Shown: positions 41,810 to 56,050 of the stretch, piece after piece
How positions within the stretch are numbered: the stretch's first letter is position 1
Layout of the letters: every line of letters begins with the position of its first letter
Source: Fasciola hepatica
Lineage: Eukaryota; Platyhelminthes; Trematoda; Plagiorchiida; Fasciolidae
NCBI GenBank assembly: GCA_948099385.1
Contig: CANUEZ040000191.1
Location: 5,022,001-5,086,000, forward strand
DNA: 64,000 nucleotides
Reading direction: 5' to 3'
Position numbers and translations under genes: made by a program
The notes under the pieces: generated by a model
The model's database searches: none
Told to the model about the DNA's origin: nothing
What the model saw: only the letters and a program-made list of their open reading frames with translations

Positions 41810-44800
41810 CTAAGTAAAACCAAGGCATTCGCCTTATGAAAAATGCACACAGATTACTCATACAATTCAATTGAGCAGTAGCAGAGTAGATTTGTATTAT
41901 ATGATTCTCCATGCAGCTTGAACACTGAACTGACCATTGAAAATGATGGAAGCACTGTACAGCTGTTTGATCCGCTAAGGGAATCATGAGCATTGCACAT
42001 GGACAGAGCCCACACGGGGACACGAACAAGGGTTGGGGTGAACGAACGTCAGTCGAACACCCAAATCACAAGGCTATCCGATATGGGTCTCAACGCTTTG
42101 TTCAAAATATACAATACATGATATAGCACAATCCCCAAATTGGCTGCGGCTTTCGCTTTCGCTTTGAACGGTAACAACCAAATTCTCGCACACCGATCCA
42201 ATCCTATGTTCCATCACTTCTCTATTTATGGGCCTATGTAAAACCATGGCATTCCCTTATGAACAATCCCCACACAGATTGCTCATACAATGCAATAGAG
42301 CAGTAGCAGTGTAGATTTGTATTATATGATTCTCCATGCAGCTTGAACACTGAACTGACCATTGAAAATTATGGAAGCACTGTACAGCTGTTTGATCCGC
42401 TAAGGGAATCATGAGCACTGCACATGGACAGAGCCCACACGGGGACACGAACAAGGATTTGGGTGAACGAATTTCAGTGGAACACCCAAACCACAAGGCT
42501 ATCCCATATGGGTCTCAACGCTTTGTTCAACATATACACTACATGATATAGCATAATCCCCAAATTGGCTTCGGCTTTCGCTTTCGCTTTGAACGGTAAC
42601 AATCAAATTCTCGCACACCGATCCAATCCTATGTTCCATCAATTCTCTATTTATGGGCCTAAGTAAAACCAAGGCATTCCCTTATGAACAATCCCCACAC
42701 AGATTGCTCATACAATGCAATAGAGCAGTAGCAGAGTAGATTTGTATAAAATGATTCTCCATGCAGCTTGAACAATGAACTGACCATTGAAAATGATGGA
42801 AGCACTGTAGAGCTGTTTGATCCGCTAAGGGAATCATGAGCATTGCACATGGACAGAGCCCACACGGGGACACGAACAAGGGTTGGGGTGAACGAAAGTC
42901 AGTCAAACACCCAAACCACAAGGCTATCCGATATGGGTCTCAACGATTTGTTCAACATGTACACTACATGATTTAGCAAAATCCCCAAATTGGCTTCGGC
43001 CTCCGCATTAGCTTTGAACGGTAACAACCAAATTCTCGCACACCGATCCAATCCTATGTTCCATCACTTCTCTATTTATGGGCCTAAGTAAAACCAAGGC
43101 ATTCCCTTATGAACAATCCCCACACAGATTGCTCATACAATGCAATAGAGCAGTAGCAGAGTAGATTTGTATAATATGATTCTCCATGCAGCTTGAACAC
43201 TGAACTGACCATTGAAAATGATGGAAGCACTGTACAGCTGTTTGATCCGCTAAGGGAATCATGAGCATTGCACATGGACAGAGCCCACACGGGGACACGA
43301 ACAAGGGTTTGGGTGAACGAATGTCAGTCGAACACCCAAACCACAAGGCTATCCGATATGGGTCTCAACGCTTTGTTCAACATATACAATACATGATATA
43401 GCACAATCCCCAAATTGGATTCGGCCTCCGCATTAGCTTTGAAAAGGAACAACCAAATTCTCGCACACCGATCCAATCCTATGTTCCATCACTTCTCTAT
43501 TTATGGGCCTAAGTAAAACCAAGGCATTCCCTTATGAACAATCCCCACACAGATTGCTCATACAATGCAATAGAGCAGTAGCAGAGTAGATTTGTATTAT
43601 ATGATTCTCCATTCAGCTTGAACACTGAACAGACCATTGAAAATTATGGAAGCACTGTACAGCTGTTTGATCCGCTAAGGGAATCATGAGCATTGCACAT
43701 GGACAGAGCCCACACGGGGACACGAACAAGGGTTGGGGTGAACGAACGTCAGTGGAACACCCAAACCACAAGGCTATCCGAAATTGGTCTCAACGCTTTG
43801 TTCAAAATATACAATACATGATATAGCACAATCCTCAAATTGGCTTCGGCCTCCGCATTAGCTTTGAACGGTAACAACCAAATTCTCGCACACCGATCCA
43901 ATCCTATGTTCCATCACTTCTCTATTTATGGGCCTAAGTAAAACCAAGGCATTCCCTTATGAACAATCCCCACACAGATTGCTCATACAATGCAATAGAG
44001 CAGTAGCAGAGTAGATTTGTATAATATGATTCTCCATGCAGCTTGAACACTGAACTGACTATTGAAAATCTAGGAAGCACTGTACAGCTGTTTGATCCGC
44101 TAAGGGAATCATGAGCATTGCACATGGACAGAGCCCACACGGGGACACGAACAAGGGTTGGGGTGAACGAATGTCAGTCGAACACCCAAACCACAAGGCT
44201 ATCCCATATGGGTCTCAAAGCTTTGTTCAACATATACACTACATGGTATAGCACAATCCCCAAATTGGATTCGGCCTCCGCATTAGCTTTGAACGGTAAC
44301 AACCAAATTCTCGCACACCGATCCAATCCTATGTTCCATCAATTCTCTATTTATGGGCCTAAGTAAAACCAAGGCATTCCCTTATGAACAATCCCCACAC
44401 AGATTGCTCATACAATGCAATAGAGCAGTAGCAGAGTAGATTTGTATAATATGATTCTCCATGCAGCTTGAACACTGAACTGACCATTGAAAATTATGGA
44501 AGCACTGTACAGCTGTTTGATCCGCTAAGGGAATCATGAGCATTGCACATGGACAGAGCCCACACGGGGACACGAACAAGGGTTTGGGTGAACGAACGTC
44601 AGTCGAACACCCAAACCACAAGGCTATCCGAAATGGGTCTCAACGCTTTGTTCAAAATATGCACTACATGATATAGCACAATCCCCAAATTGGATTCGGC
44701 TTTCGCTTTCGCTTTGAACGGTAACAACCAAATTCTCGCGCACCGATCCAATCCTATGTTCCATCACTTCTCTATTTATGGGCCTAAGTAAAACCAAGGC

Positions 44801-46904
44801 ATTCCCTTATGAACAATCTACACAGATTGCTCATACAATGCAATAGAGCAGTAGCAGAGTAGATTTGTATAATATGATGCTCCATGCAGCTTGAACACTG
44901 AACTGACCATTGAAAATGATGGAAGCACTGTACAGCTGTTTGATCCGCTAAGGGAATCATAAGCATTGCACATGGACAGAGCCCACACGGGGACACGAAC
45001 AAGGGTCGGGGTGAACGAACGTCAGTCGAACACCCAAACCACAAGGCTATCCGATATGGGTCTCAACGCTTTGTTCAACATATACACTACATGATATAGC
45101 ACAATCCCCAAGTTGGATTCGGATTTCGCTTTCGCTTCGAACGGTAACAACCAAATTCTCGCACACCGATCCAATCCTATGTTCCATCACTTCTCTATTT
45201 ATGGGCCTAAGTAAAACCAAGGCATTCCCTTATGAACAATCCCCACACAGATTGCTCATACAATGCAATACAGCAGTAGCAGAGTAGATTTGTATAATAT
45301 GATTCTCCATGCAGCTTGAACACTGAACTGACTATTGAAAATGATGGAAGCACTGTACAGCTGTTTGATCCGCTAAGGGAATCATGAGCATTGCACATGG
45401 ACAGAGCCCACACGGGGACACGAACAAGGGTTTGGGTGAACGAACGTCAGTCGAACACCCAAACCACAAGGCTATCCGAAATGGGTCTCAACGCATTGTT
45501 CAAAATATGCACTACATGATATAGCACAATCCTCAAATTGGATTCGGCTTTCGCTTTCGCTTTGAACGGTAACAACCAAATTCTCGCGCACCGATCCAAT
45601 CCTATGTTCCATCACTTCTCTATTTATGGGCCTAAGTAAAACCAAGGCATTCCCTTATGAACAATCTACACAGATTGCTCATACAATGCAATAGAGCAGT
45701 AGGAGAGTAGATTTGTATAATATGATGCTCCATGCAGCTTGAACACTGAACTGACCATTGAAAATGATGGAAGCACTGTACAGCTGTTTGATCCGCTAAG
45801 GGAATCATAAGCATTGCACATGGACAGAGCCCACACGGGGACACGAACAAGGGTCGGGGTGAACGAACGTCAGTCGAACACCCAAACCACAAGGCTATCC
45901 GAAATGGGTCTCAACGCTTTGTTCAAAATATACAATACATGATATAGCACAATCCCCAAATTGGATTCGGCTTTCGCTTTCGCTTTGAACGGTAACAACC
46001 AAATTCTCGCACACCGATCCAATCCTATGTTCCATCACTTCTCTATTTATGGGCCTAAGTAAAACCAAGGTATTCCCTTATGAAAAATCCCCACACAGTT
46101 TGCTCATACAATGCAATAGAGCAGTAGCAGAGTAGATTTGTATTATATGATTCTCCATGCAGCTTGAACACTGAACTGACCATTGAAAATGATGGAAGCA
46201 CTGTACAGCTGTTTGATCCGCTAAGGGAATCATGAGCATTGCACATGGACAGAGCCCAGACGGGGACACGAACAAGGGTTGGGGTGAACGAATGTCAGTC
46301 GAACACACAAACCACAAGGCTATCCGATATGGGTCTCAACGCTTTGTTCAACATATACACTACATGATATAGCACAATCCCCAAATTGGATTCGGATTTC
46401 GCTTTCGCTTTCAACGGTAATAATCAAATTCTCGCACACCGATCCAATCCCATGTTCCATCACTTCTCTATTTATGGGCCTAAGTAAAACCAAGGCATTC
46501 CCTTATGAACAATCCCCACACAGATTGCTCATACATTGCAATAGAGCAGTAGCAGAGTAGATTTGTATAATATGATTCTCCATGCAGCTTGAACACTGAA
46601 CTGACTATTGAAAATTCAGGAAGCGCTGTACAGCTGTTTGATCCGCTAAGGGAATCATGAGCATTGCACATGGACAGAGCCCACACGGGGACACGAACAA
46701 GGGTTTGGGTGAACGAATGTCAGTCGAACACCCAAACCACAAGGCTATCCGATATGGGTCTCAAAGCTTTGTTCAACATATACACTACATGATATAGCAC
46801 AATCCCCAAATTGGCTTCGGCCTCCGCCTTAGCTTTGAACGGTAACAACCAAATTCTCGCACACCGATCCAATCCTATGTTCCATCACTTCTCTATTTAT
46901 GGGC
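41810..46904 (+). repeat. Array segment 8: 12 monomers, rise of the 'cctccgcattagc' variant
   Basis: Monomers begin at 41810, 42234, 42659, 43084, 43509, 43934, 44359, 44784, 45207, 45632, 46055 and 46480. The hypervariable form cctccgcattagc first appears at about 41727 and recurs here in monomers 42659, 43084, 43509 and 43934, with cctccgccttagc in 46480. The spelling gaacgaacgtc, absent to the left, also begins here. Monomer 41385 just upstream ends with the same form in a further mutated context (ggtaactaccg). Confidence 0.92.
44359..46054 (+). repeat. Dimer higher-order repeat, period 848 bp (two copies)
   Basis: Monomer pair 44359+44784 recurs as 45207+45632. The right halves of 44359 and 45207 share ccgaaatgggtc, caaaatatgcactac and gcgcaccg. 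Monomers 44784 and 45632 share aacaatctacacag, gatgctccatg, atcataagcattg and gggtcggggtg. The left halves of 44359 and 45207 do not match, since one has aaattatgg and the other ctgactattg. The copied unit thus starts inside the first monomer. Confidence 0.85.
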
Positions 46905-49900
46905 CTAAGTAAAACCAAGGCATTCCCTTATGAACAATCCCCACACAGATTGGTCATACAATGCAATAGAGCAGTAGCAGAGTAGATTTGTATAATATGA
47001 TTCTCCATGCAGCTTGAACACTGAACTGACCATTGAAAATTATGGAAGCACTGTACAGCTGTTTGATCCGCTAAGGGAATCATGAGCATTGCACATGGAC
47101 AGAGCCCACACGGGGACACGAACAAGGGTTGGGGTGAACGAATGTCAGTCGAACACCCAAACCACAAGGCTATCCGATATGGGTCTCAACGCTTTGTTCA
47201 ACATATACACTACATGATATAGCATAATCCCCAAATTGGCTTCGGCTTTCGCTTTCGCTTTCAACGGTAATAATCAAATTCTCGCACACCGATCCAATCC
47301 TATGTTCCATCACTTCTCTATTTATGGGCCTAAGTAAAACCAAGGCATTCCCTTATGAACAATCCCCACACAGATTGCTCATACAATGCAATAGAGCATA
47401 GCAGAGTAGATTTGTATTATATGATTCTCCATGCAGCTTGAACACTGAACTGACCATTGAAAATGATGGAAGCACTGTACAGCTGTTTGATCCGCTAAGG
47501 GAATCATAAGCATTGCACATGGACAGAGCCCACACGGGGACACGAACAAGGGTCGGGGTGAACGAACGTCAGTCGAACACCCAAACCACAAGGCTCTCCG
47601 AAATGGGTCTCAACGCTTTGTTCAAAATATACACTACATGATATAGCACAATCCCCAAATTGGATTCGGCTTTCGCTTTCGCTTTGAACGGTAACAACCA
47701 AATTCTCGCACACCGATCCAATCCTATGTTCCATCACTTCTCTATTTATGGGCCTAAGTAAAACCAAGGCATTCCCTTATGAACAATCCCCACACAGATT
47801 GCTCATACAATGCAATAGAGCAGTAGCAGAGTAGATTTGTATTATATGATTCTCCATGCAGCTTGAACACTGAACTGACCATTGAAAATGATGGAAGCAC
47901 TGTACAGCTGTTTGATCCGCTAAGGGAATCATGAGCATTGCACATGGACAGAGCCCACACGGGGACACGAACAAGGGTTTGAATGAACGAACGTCAGTCG
48001 AACACCCAAACCACAAGGCTATCCGATATGGGTCTCAACGCTTTGTTCAACATATACACTACATGATATAGCACAATCCCCAAATTGGATTCGGCCTCCG
48101 CATTAGCTTTGAACGGTAACAACCAAATTCTCGCACACCGATCCAATCCTATGTTCCATCAATTCTCTATTTATGGGCCTAAGTAAAACCAAGGCATTCC
48201 CTTATGAACAATCCCCACACAGATTGCTCATACAATGCAATAGAGCAGTAGCAGAGTAGATTTGTATAATATGATTCTCCATGCAGCTTGAACACTGAAC
48301 TGACCATTGAAAATGATGGAAGCACTGTACAGCTGTTTGATCCGCTAAGGGAATCATGAGCATTGCACATGGACAGAGCCCACACGGGGACACGAACAAG
48401 GGTTTGGGTGAACGAACGTCAGTGGAACACCCAAACCACAAGGCTATCCGATATGGGTCTCAACGCTTTGTTCAACATATACACTACATGATATAGCATA
48501 ATCCCCAAATTGGCTTCGGCTTTCGCTTTCGCTTTCAACGGTAATAATCAAATTCTCGCACACCGATCCAATCCCATGTTCCATCACTTCTCTATTTATG
48601 GGCCTAAGTAAAACCAAGGCATTCCTTATGAACAATCCCCACACAGATTGCTCATACAATGCAATAGAGCAGTAGCAGAGTAGATTTGTATTATATGATT
48701 CTCCATGCAGCTTGAACACTGAACTGACCATTGAAAATTATGGAAGCACTGTACAGCTGTTTGATCCGCTAAGGGAATCATGAGCATTGCACATGGACAG
48801 AGCCCACACGGGGACACGAACAAGGGTCGGGGTGAACGAACGTCAGTGGAACACCCAAATCACAAGGCTATCCGATATGGGTCTCAATGCCTTCTTCAAC
48901 ATATACACTACATGATATAGCACAATCCCCAAATTGGCTTCGGCTTTCGCTTTCGCTTTGAACGGTAACAACCAAATTCTCGCGCACCGATCCAATCCTA
49001 TGTTCCATCACTTCTCTATTTATGGGCCTAAGTAAAACCAAGGCATTCCCTTATGAACAATCCCCACACAGATTGCTCATACAATGCAATAGAGCAGTAG
49101 CAGAGTAGATTTGTATAATATGATTCTCCATGCAGCTTGAACACTGAACTGACCATTGAAAATGATGGAAGCACTGTACAGCTGTTTGATCCGCTAAAGG
49201 AATCATGAGCATTGCACATGGACAGAGCCCACACGGGGACACGAACAAGGGTTGGGGTGAACGAATGTCAGTCGAACACCCAAACCACAAGGCTATCCGA
49301 TATGGGTCTCAACGCTTTGTTCAACATATACACTACATGATATAGCATAATCCCCAAATTGGCTTCGGCTTTCGCTTTCGCTTTCAACGGTAATAATCAA
49401 ATTCTCGCACACCGATCCAATCCTATGTTCCATCACTTCTCTATTTATGGGCCTAAGTAAAACCAAGGCATTCCCTTATGAACAATCCCCACACAGATTG
49501 GTCATACAATGCAATAGAGCAGTAGCAGAGTAGATTTGTATAATATGATTCTCCATGCAGCTTGAACACTGAACTGACCATTGAAAATTATGGAAGCACT
49601 GTACAGCTGTTTGATCCGCTAAGGGAATCATGAGCATTGCACATGGACAGAGCCCACACGGGGACACGAACAAGGGTTTGGGTGAACGAACGTCAGTCGA
49701 ACACCCAAACCACAAGGCTATCCGATATGGGTCTCAACGCTTTGTTCAACATATACACTACATGATATAGCATAATCCCCAAATTGGCTTCGGCTTTCGC
49801 TTTCGCATTGAACGGTACCAATCAAATTCTCGCACACCGATCCAATCCTATGTTCCATCACTTATCTATTTATGGGCCTAAGTAAAACCAAGGCATTCCC

Positions 49901-51151
49901 TTATGAACAATCCCCACACAGATTGCTCATACAATGCAATAGAGCAGTAGCAGAGTAGATTTGTATAATATGATTCTCCATGCAGCTTGAACACTGAACT
50001 GACCATTGAAAATGATGGAAGCACTGTACAGCTGTTTGATCCGCTAAGGGAATCATGAGCATTGCACATGGACAGAGCCCACACGGGGACACGAACAAGG
50101 GTTTGGGTGAACGAACGTCAGTCGAACACCCAAACCACAAGGCTATCCGATATGGGTCTCAACGCTTTGTTCAACATATACACTACATGATATAGCACAA
50201 TCCCCAAATTCGATTCGGCCTCCGCATTAGCTTTGAACGGTAACAACCAAATTCTCGCACACCGATCCAATCCTATGTTCCATCAATTTTCTATTTATGG
50301 GCCTAAGTAAAACCAAGGCATTCCCTTATGAACAATCCCCAAACAGATTGCTCATACAATGCAATAGAGCAGTAGCAGAGTAGATTTGTATAATATGATT
50401 CTCCATGCAGCTTGAACACTGAACTGACCATTGAAAATTATGGAAGCACTGTACAGCTGTTTGATCCGCTAAGGGAATCATGAGCATTGCACATGGACAG
50501 AGCCCACACGGGGACACGAACAAGGGTCGGGGTGAACGAACGTCAGTCGAACACCCAAACCACAAGGCTATCCGATATGGGTCTGAACGCTTTGTTCAAC
50601 ATATACACTACATGATATAGCATAATCCCCAAATTGGCTTCGGCTTTCGCTTTCGCTTTCAACGGTAATAATCAAATTCTCGCACACCGATCCAATCCTA
50701 TGTTCCATCACTTCTCTATTTATGGGCCTAAGTAAAACCAAGGCATTCCCTTATGAACAATCCCCACACAGATTGCTCATACAATGCAATAGAGCAGTAG
50801 CAGAGTAGATTTGTATTATATGATTCTCCATGCAGCTTGAACACTGAACTGACCATTGAAAATGATGGAAGCACTGTACAGCTGTTTGATCCGCTAAGGG
50901 AATCATGAGCATTGCACATGGACAGAGCCCACACGGGGACACTAACAAGGGTTTGGGTGAACGAACGTCAGTCGAACACCCAAACCACAAGGCTATCGAT
51001 ATGGGTCTCAATGCTTTGTTCAACATATACAATACATGATTTAGCAAAATCCCGAAATTGGTTTCGGCTTTCGCTTTCGCTTTGAACGGTAACAACCAAA
51101 TTCTCGCACACCGATCCAATCCTATGTTCCATCAATTCTCTATTTATGGGC

Positions 51152-52851
51152 CTAAGTAAAACCAAGGCATTCCCTTATGAACAATCCCCACACAGATTGC
51201 TCATACAATGCAATAGAGCAGTAGCAGAGTAGATTTGTATTATATGATTCTCCATGCAGCTTGAACACTGAAGTGACCATTGAAAATGATGGAAGCACTG
51301 TAGAGCTGTTTGATCCGCTAAGGGAATCATGAGCATTGCACATGGACAGAGCCCACAAAGGGACACGAACAAGGGTCGGGGTGAACGAACGTCAGTGGAA
51401 CACCCAAACCACAAGGCTATCCGATATGGGTCTCAACGCTTTGTTCAACATATACAATACATGATATAGCACAATCCCCAAATTGGATTCGGCTTTCGCT
51501 TTCGCTTTGAACGGTAACAACCAAATTCTCGCACACCGATCCAATCCTATGTTCCATCACTTATCTATTTATGGGCCTAAGTAAAACCAAGGCATTCCCT
51601 TATGAACAATCCCCACACAGATTGCTCATACAATGCAATAGAGCAGTAGCAGAGTAGATTTGTATAATATGATTCTCCATGCAGCTTGAACACTGAACTG
51701 ACCATTGAAAATTATGGAAGCACTGTACAGCTGTTTGATCCGCTAAGGGAATCATGAGCATTGCACATGGACAGAGCCCACACGGGGACACGAACAAGGT
51801 TTGGGGTGAACGAATGTCAGTCGAACACCCAAACCACAAGGCTATCCGATATGGGTCTCAACGCTTTGTTCAACATATACAATACATGATATAGCATAAT
51901 CCCCAAATTGGCTTCGGCTTTCGCTTTCGCTTTCAACGGTAATAATCAAATTCTCGCACACCGATCCAATCCTATGTTCCATCACTTCTCTATTTATGGG
52001 CCTAAGTAAAACCAAGGCATTCCCTTATGAACAATCCCCACACAGATTGCTCATACAATGCAATAGAGCAGTAGCAGAGTAGATTTGTATAATATGATTC
52101 TCCATGCAGCTTGAACACTGAACTGACCATTGAAAATGATGGAAGCACTGTACAGCTGTTTGATCCGCTAAGGGAATCATGAGCATTGCACATGGACAGA
52201 GCCCACACGGGGACACGAACAAGGGTCGGGGTGAACGAACGTCAGTGGAACACCCAAACCACAAGGCTATCCGATATGGGTCTCAACGCTTTGTTCAAAA
52301 TATACACTACATGATATAGCACAATCCCCAAATTGGATTCGGCTTTCGCTTTCGCTTTGAACGGTAACAACCAAATTCTCGCGCACCGATCCAATCCTAT
52401 GTTCCATCACTTCTCTATTTATGGGCCTAAGTAAAACCAAGGCATTCCCTTATGAACAATCCCCACACAGATTGCTCATACAATGCAATAGAGCAGTAGC
52501 AGAGTAGATTTGTATAATATGATTCTCCATGCAGCTTGAACACTGAACTGACCATTGAAAATTATGGAAGCACTGTACAGCTGTTTGATCCGCTAAGGGA
52601 ATCATGAGCATTGCACATGGACAGAGCCCACACGGGGACACGAACAAGGGTTGGGGTGAACGAATGTCAGTCGAACACCCAAACCACAAGGCTATCCGAT
52701 ATGGGTCTCAACGCTTTGTTCAACATATACAATACATGATATAGCATAATCCCCAAATTGGCTTCGGCTTTCGCTTTCGCTTTCAACGGTAGTAATCAAA
52801 TTCTCGCACACCGATCCAATCCTATGTTCCATCACTTCTCTATTTATGGGC
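51152..52851 (+). repeat. Dimer repeat of 850 bp, two copies here and one at 54126
   Basis: Monomer pairs 51152+51577 and 52002+52427 share gggtcggggtg with cgtcagtggaac in the first member. In the second they share aaattatgg and a right half with gcataatcc and ttcaacggtaataatc (agtaatc in 52427). The same pair type returns at 54126+54551. Copies 52002 and 54126 also share gcgcaccg. This is the clearest pure dimer in the alternating segment. Confidence 0.8.
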
Positions 52852-53275
52852 CTAAGTAAAACCAAGGCATTCCCTTATGAACAATCCCCACACAGATTGC
52901 TCATACAATGCAATAGAGCAGTAGCAGAGTAGATTTGTATAATATGATTCTCCATGCAGCTTGAACACTGAACTGACCATTGAAAATGATGGAAGCACTG
53001 TACAGCTGTTTGATCCGCTAAGGGAATCATGAGCATTGCACATGGACAGAGCCCACACGGGGACACGAACAAGGGTTGGGGTGAACGAACGTCAGTCGAA
53101 CACCCAAACCACAAGGCTATCGATATGGGTCTCAACGCTTTGTTCAACATATACACTACATGATATAGCACAATCCCCAAATTGGCTTCGGCCTCCGCAT
53201 TAGCTTTGAACGGTAACAACCAAATTCTCGCACACCGATCCAATCCTATTTTCCATCAATTCTCTATTTATGGGC

Positions 53276-56050
53276 CTAAGTAAAACCAAGGCATTCCCTT
53301 ATGAACAATCCCCACACAGATTGCTCATACAATGCAATAGAGCAGTAGCAGAGTAGATTTGTAAAATATGATTCTCCATGCAGCTTGAACACTGAACTGA
53401 CCATTGAAAATTATGGAAGCACTGTACAGCTGTTTGATCCGCTAAGGGAATCATGAGCATTGCACATGGACAGAGCCCACACGGGGACACGAACAAGGGT
53501 TTGGGTGAACGAACGTCAGTCGAACACCCAAACCACAAGGCTATCCGATATGGTTCTGAACGCTTTGTTCAACATATACACTACATGATATAGCACAATC
53601 CCCAAATTGGATTCGGCTTTCGCTTTCGCTTCGAACGGTAACAACCAAATTCTCGCACACCGATCTAATCCTATGTTCTATCACTTCTCTATTTATGTGC
53701 CTAAGTAAAACCAAGGCATTCCCTTATGAACAATCCCCACACAGATTGCTCATACAATGCAATAGAGCAGTAGCAGAGTAGATTTGTATAATATGATACT
53801 CCATGCATCTTGAACACTGAACTGACCATTGAAAATGATGGAAGCACTGTACAGCTGGTTGATCCGCTAAGGGAATCATGAGCATTGCACATGGACAGAG
53901 CCGACACGGGGACACGAACAAGGGTTTGGGTGAACGAATGTCAGTCGAACACCCAAACCACAAGGCTATCCCATATGTGTCTCAACGCTTTGTTCAACAT
54001 ATACAATACATGATATAGCACAATCCCCAAATTGGATTCGGCTTTCGCTTTCGCTTTGAACGGTAACAATCAAATTCTCGCACACCGATCCAATCCTATG
54101 TTCCATCACTTCTCTATTTATGGGCCTAAGTAAAACCAAGGCATTCCCTTATGAACAATCCCCACACAGATTGCTCATACAATGCAATAGAGCAGTAGCA
54201 GAGTAGATTTGTATAATATGATACTCCATGCAGCTTGAACACTGAACTGACCATTGAAAATTATGGAAGCACTGTACAGCTGTTTGATCCGCTAAGGGAA
54301 TCATGAGCATTGCACATGGACAGAGCCCACACGGGGACACGAACAAGGGTCGGGGTGAACGAACGTCAGTGGAACACCCAAACCACAAGGCTATCCGATA
54401 TGGGTCTCAACGCTTTGTTCAACATATACACTACATGATATAGCACAATCCCCAAATTGGATTCGGCTTTCGCTTTCGCTTTGAACGGTAACAACCAAAT
54501 TCTCGCGCACCGATCCAATCCTATGTTCCATCACTTCTCTATTTATGGGCCTAAGTAAAACCAAGGCATTCCCTTATGAACAATCCCCACACAGATTGCT
54601 CATACAATGCAATAGAGCAGTAGCAGAGTAGATTTGTATAATATGATTCTCCATGCAGCTTGAACACTGAACTGACCATTGAAAATTATGGAAGCACTGT
54701 ACAGCTGTTTGATCCGCTAAGGGAATCATGAGCATTGCACATGGACAGAGCCCACACGGGGACACGAACAAGGGTTGGGGTGAACGAATGTCAGTCGAAC
54801 ACCCAAACCACAAGGCTATCCGATATGGGTCTCAACGCTTTGTTCAACATATACAATACATGATATAGCATAATCCCCAAATTGGCTTCGGCTTTCGCTT
54901 TCGCTTTCAACGGTAATAATCAAATTCTCGCACACCGATCCAATCCTATGTTCCATCACTTCTCTATTTATGGGCCTAAGTAAAACCAAGGCATTCCCTT
55001 ATGAACAATCCCCACACAGATTGCTCATACAATGCAATAGAGCAGTAGCAGAGTAGATTTGTAAAATATGATTCTCCATGCAGCTTGAACACTGAACTGA
55101 CCATTGAAAATTATGGAAGCACTGTACAGCTGTTTGATCCGCTAAGGGAATCATGAGCATTGCACATGGACAGAGCCCACACGGGGACACGAACAAGGGT
55201 TTGGGTGAACGATTGTCAGTCGAACACCCAAACCACAAGGCTATCCGATATGGTTCTGAACGCTTTGTTCAACATATACACTACATGATATAGCACAATC
55301 CCCAAATTGGATTCGGCTTTCGCTTTCGCTTCGAACGGTAACAACCAAATTCTCGCACACCGATCTAATCCTATGTTCTATCACTTCTCTATTTATGTGC
55401 CTAAGTAAAACCAAGGCATTCCCTTATGAACAATCCCCACACAGATTGCTCATACAATGCAATAGAGCAGTAGCAGAGTAGATTTGTATAATATGATACT
55501 CCATGCATCTTGAACACTGAACTGACCATTGAAAATGATGGAAGCACTGTACAGCTGGTTGATCCGCTAAGGGAATCATGAGCATTGCACATGGACAGAG
55601 CCCACACGGGGACACGAACAAGGGTTTGGGTGAACGAATGTCAGTCGAACACCCAAACCACAAGGCTATCCCATATGTGTCTCAACGCTTTGTTCAACAT
55701 ATACAATACATGATATAGCACAATCCCCAAATTGGATTCGGCTTTCGCTTTCGCTTTGAACGGTAACAATCAAATTCTCGCACACCGATCCAATCCTATG
55801 TTCCATCACTTCTCTATTTATGGGCCTAAGTAAAACCAAGGCATTCCCTTATGAACAATCCCCACACAGATTGCTCATACAATGCAATAGAGCAGTAGCA
55901 GAGTAGATTTGTATAATATGATACTCCATGCAGCTTGAACACTGAACTGACCATTGAAAATTATGGAAGCACTGTACAGCTGTTTGATCCGCTAAGGGAA
56001 TCATGAGCATTGCACATGGACAGAGCCCACACGGGGACACGAACAAGGGT
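53276..56050 (+). repeat. Tetramer-spaced duplication, period 1700 bp
   Basis: Sequence from 53276 to about 54345 recurs at 54976 to about 56045, offset exactly 1700 bp. Shared private marks are tttgtaaaatatg, atggttctgaacg, gcttcgaacgg, gatctaatcc with gttctatcac, tatgtgcctaag, atgcatcttgaac, cagctggttgatcc and cccatatgtgtc. Differences seen include gaacgaacgtc/gaacgattgtc and agccgacac/agcccacac. The monomer between the copies (54551) belongs to another type. Confidence 0.9.
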
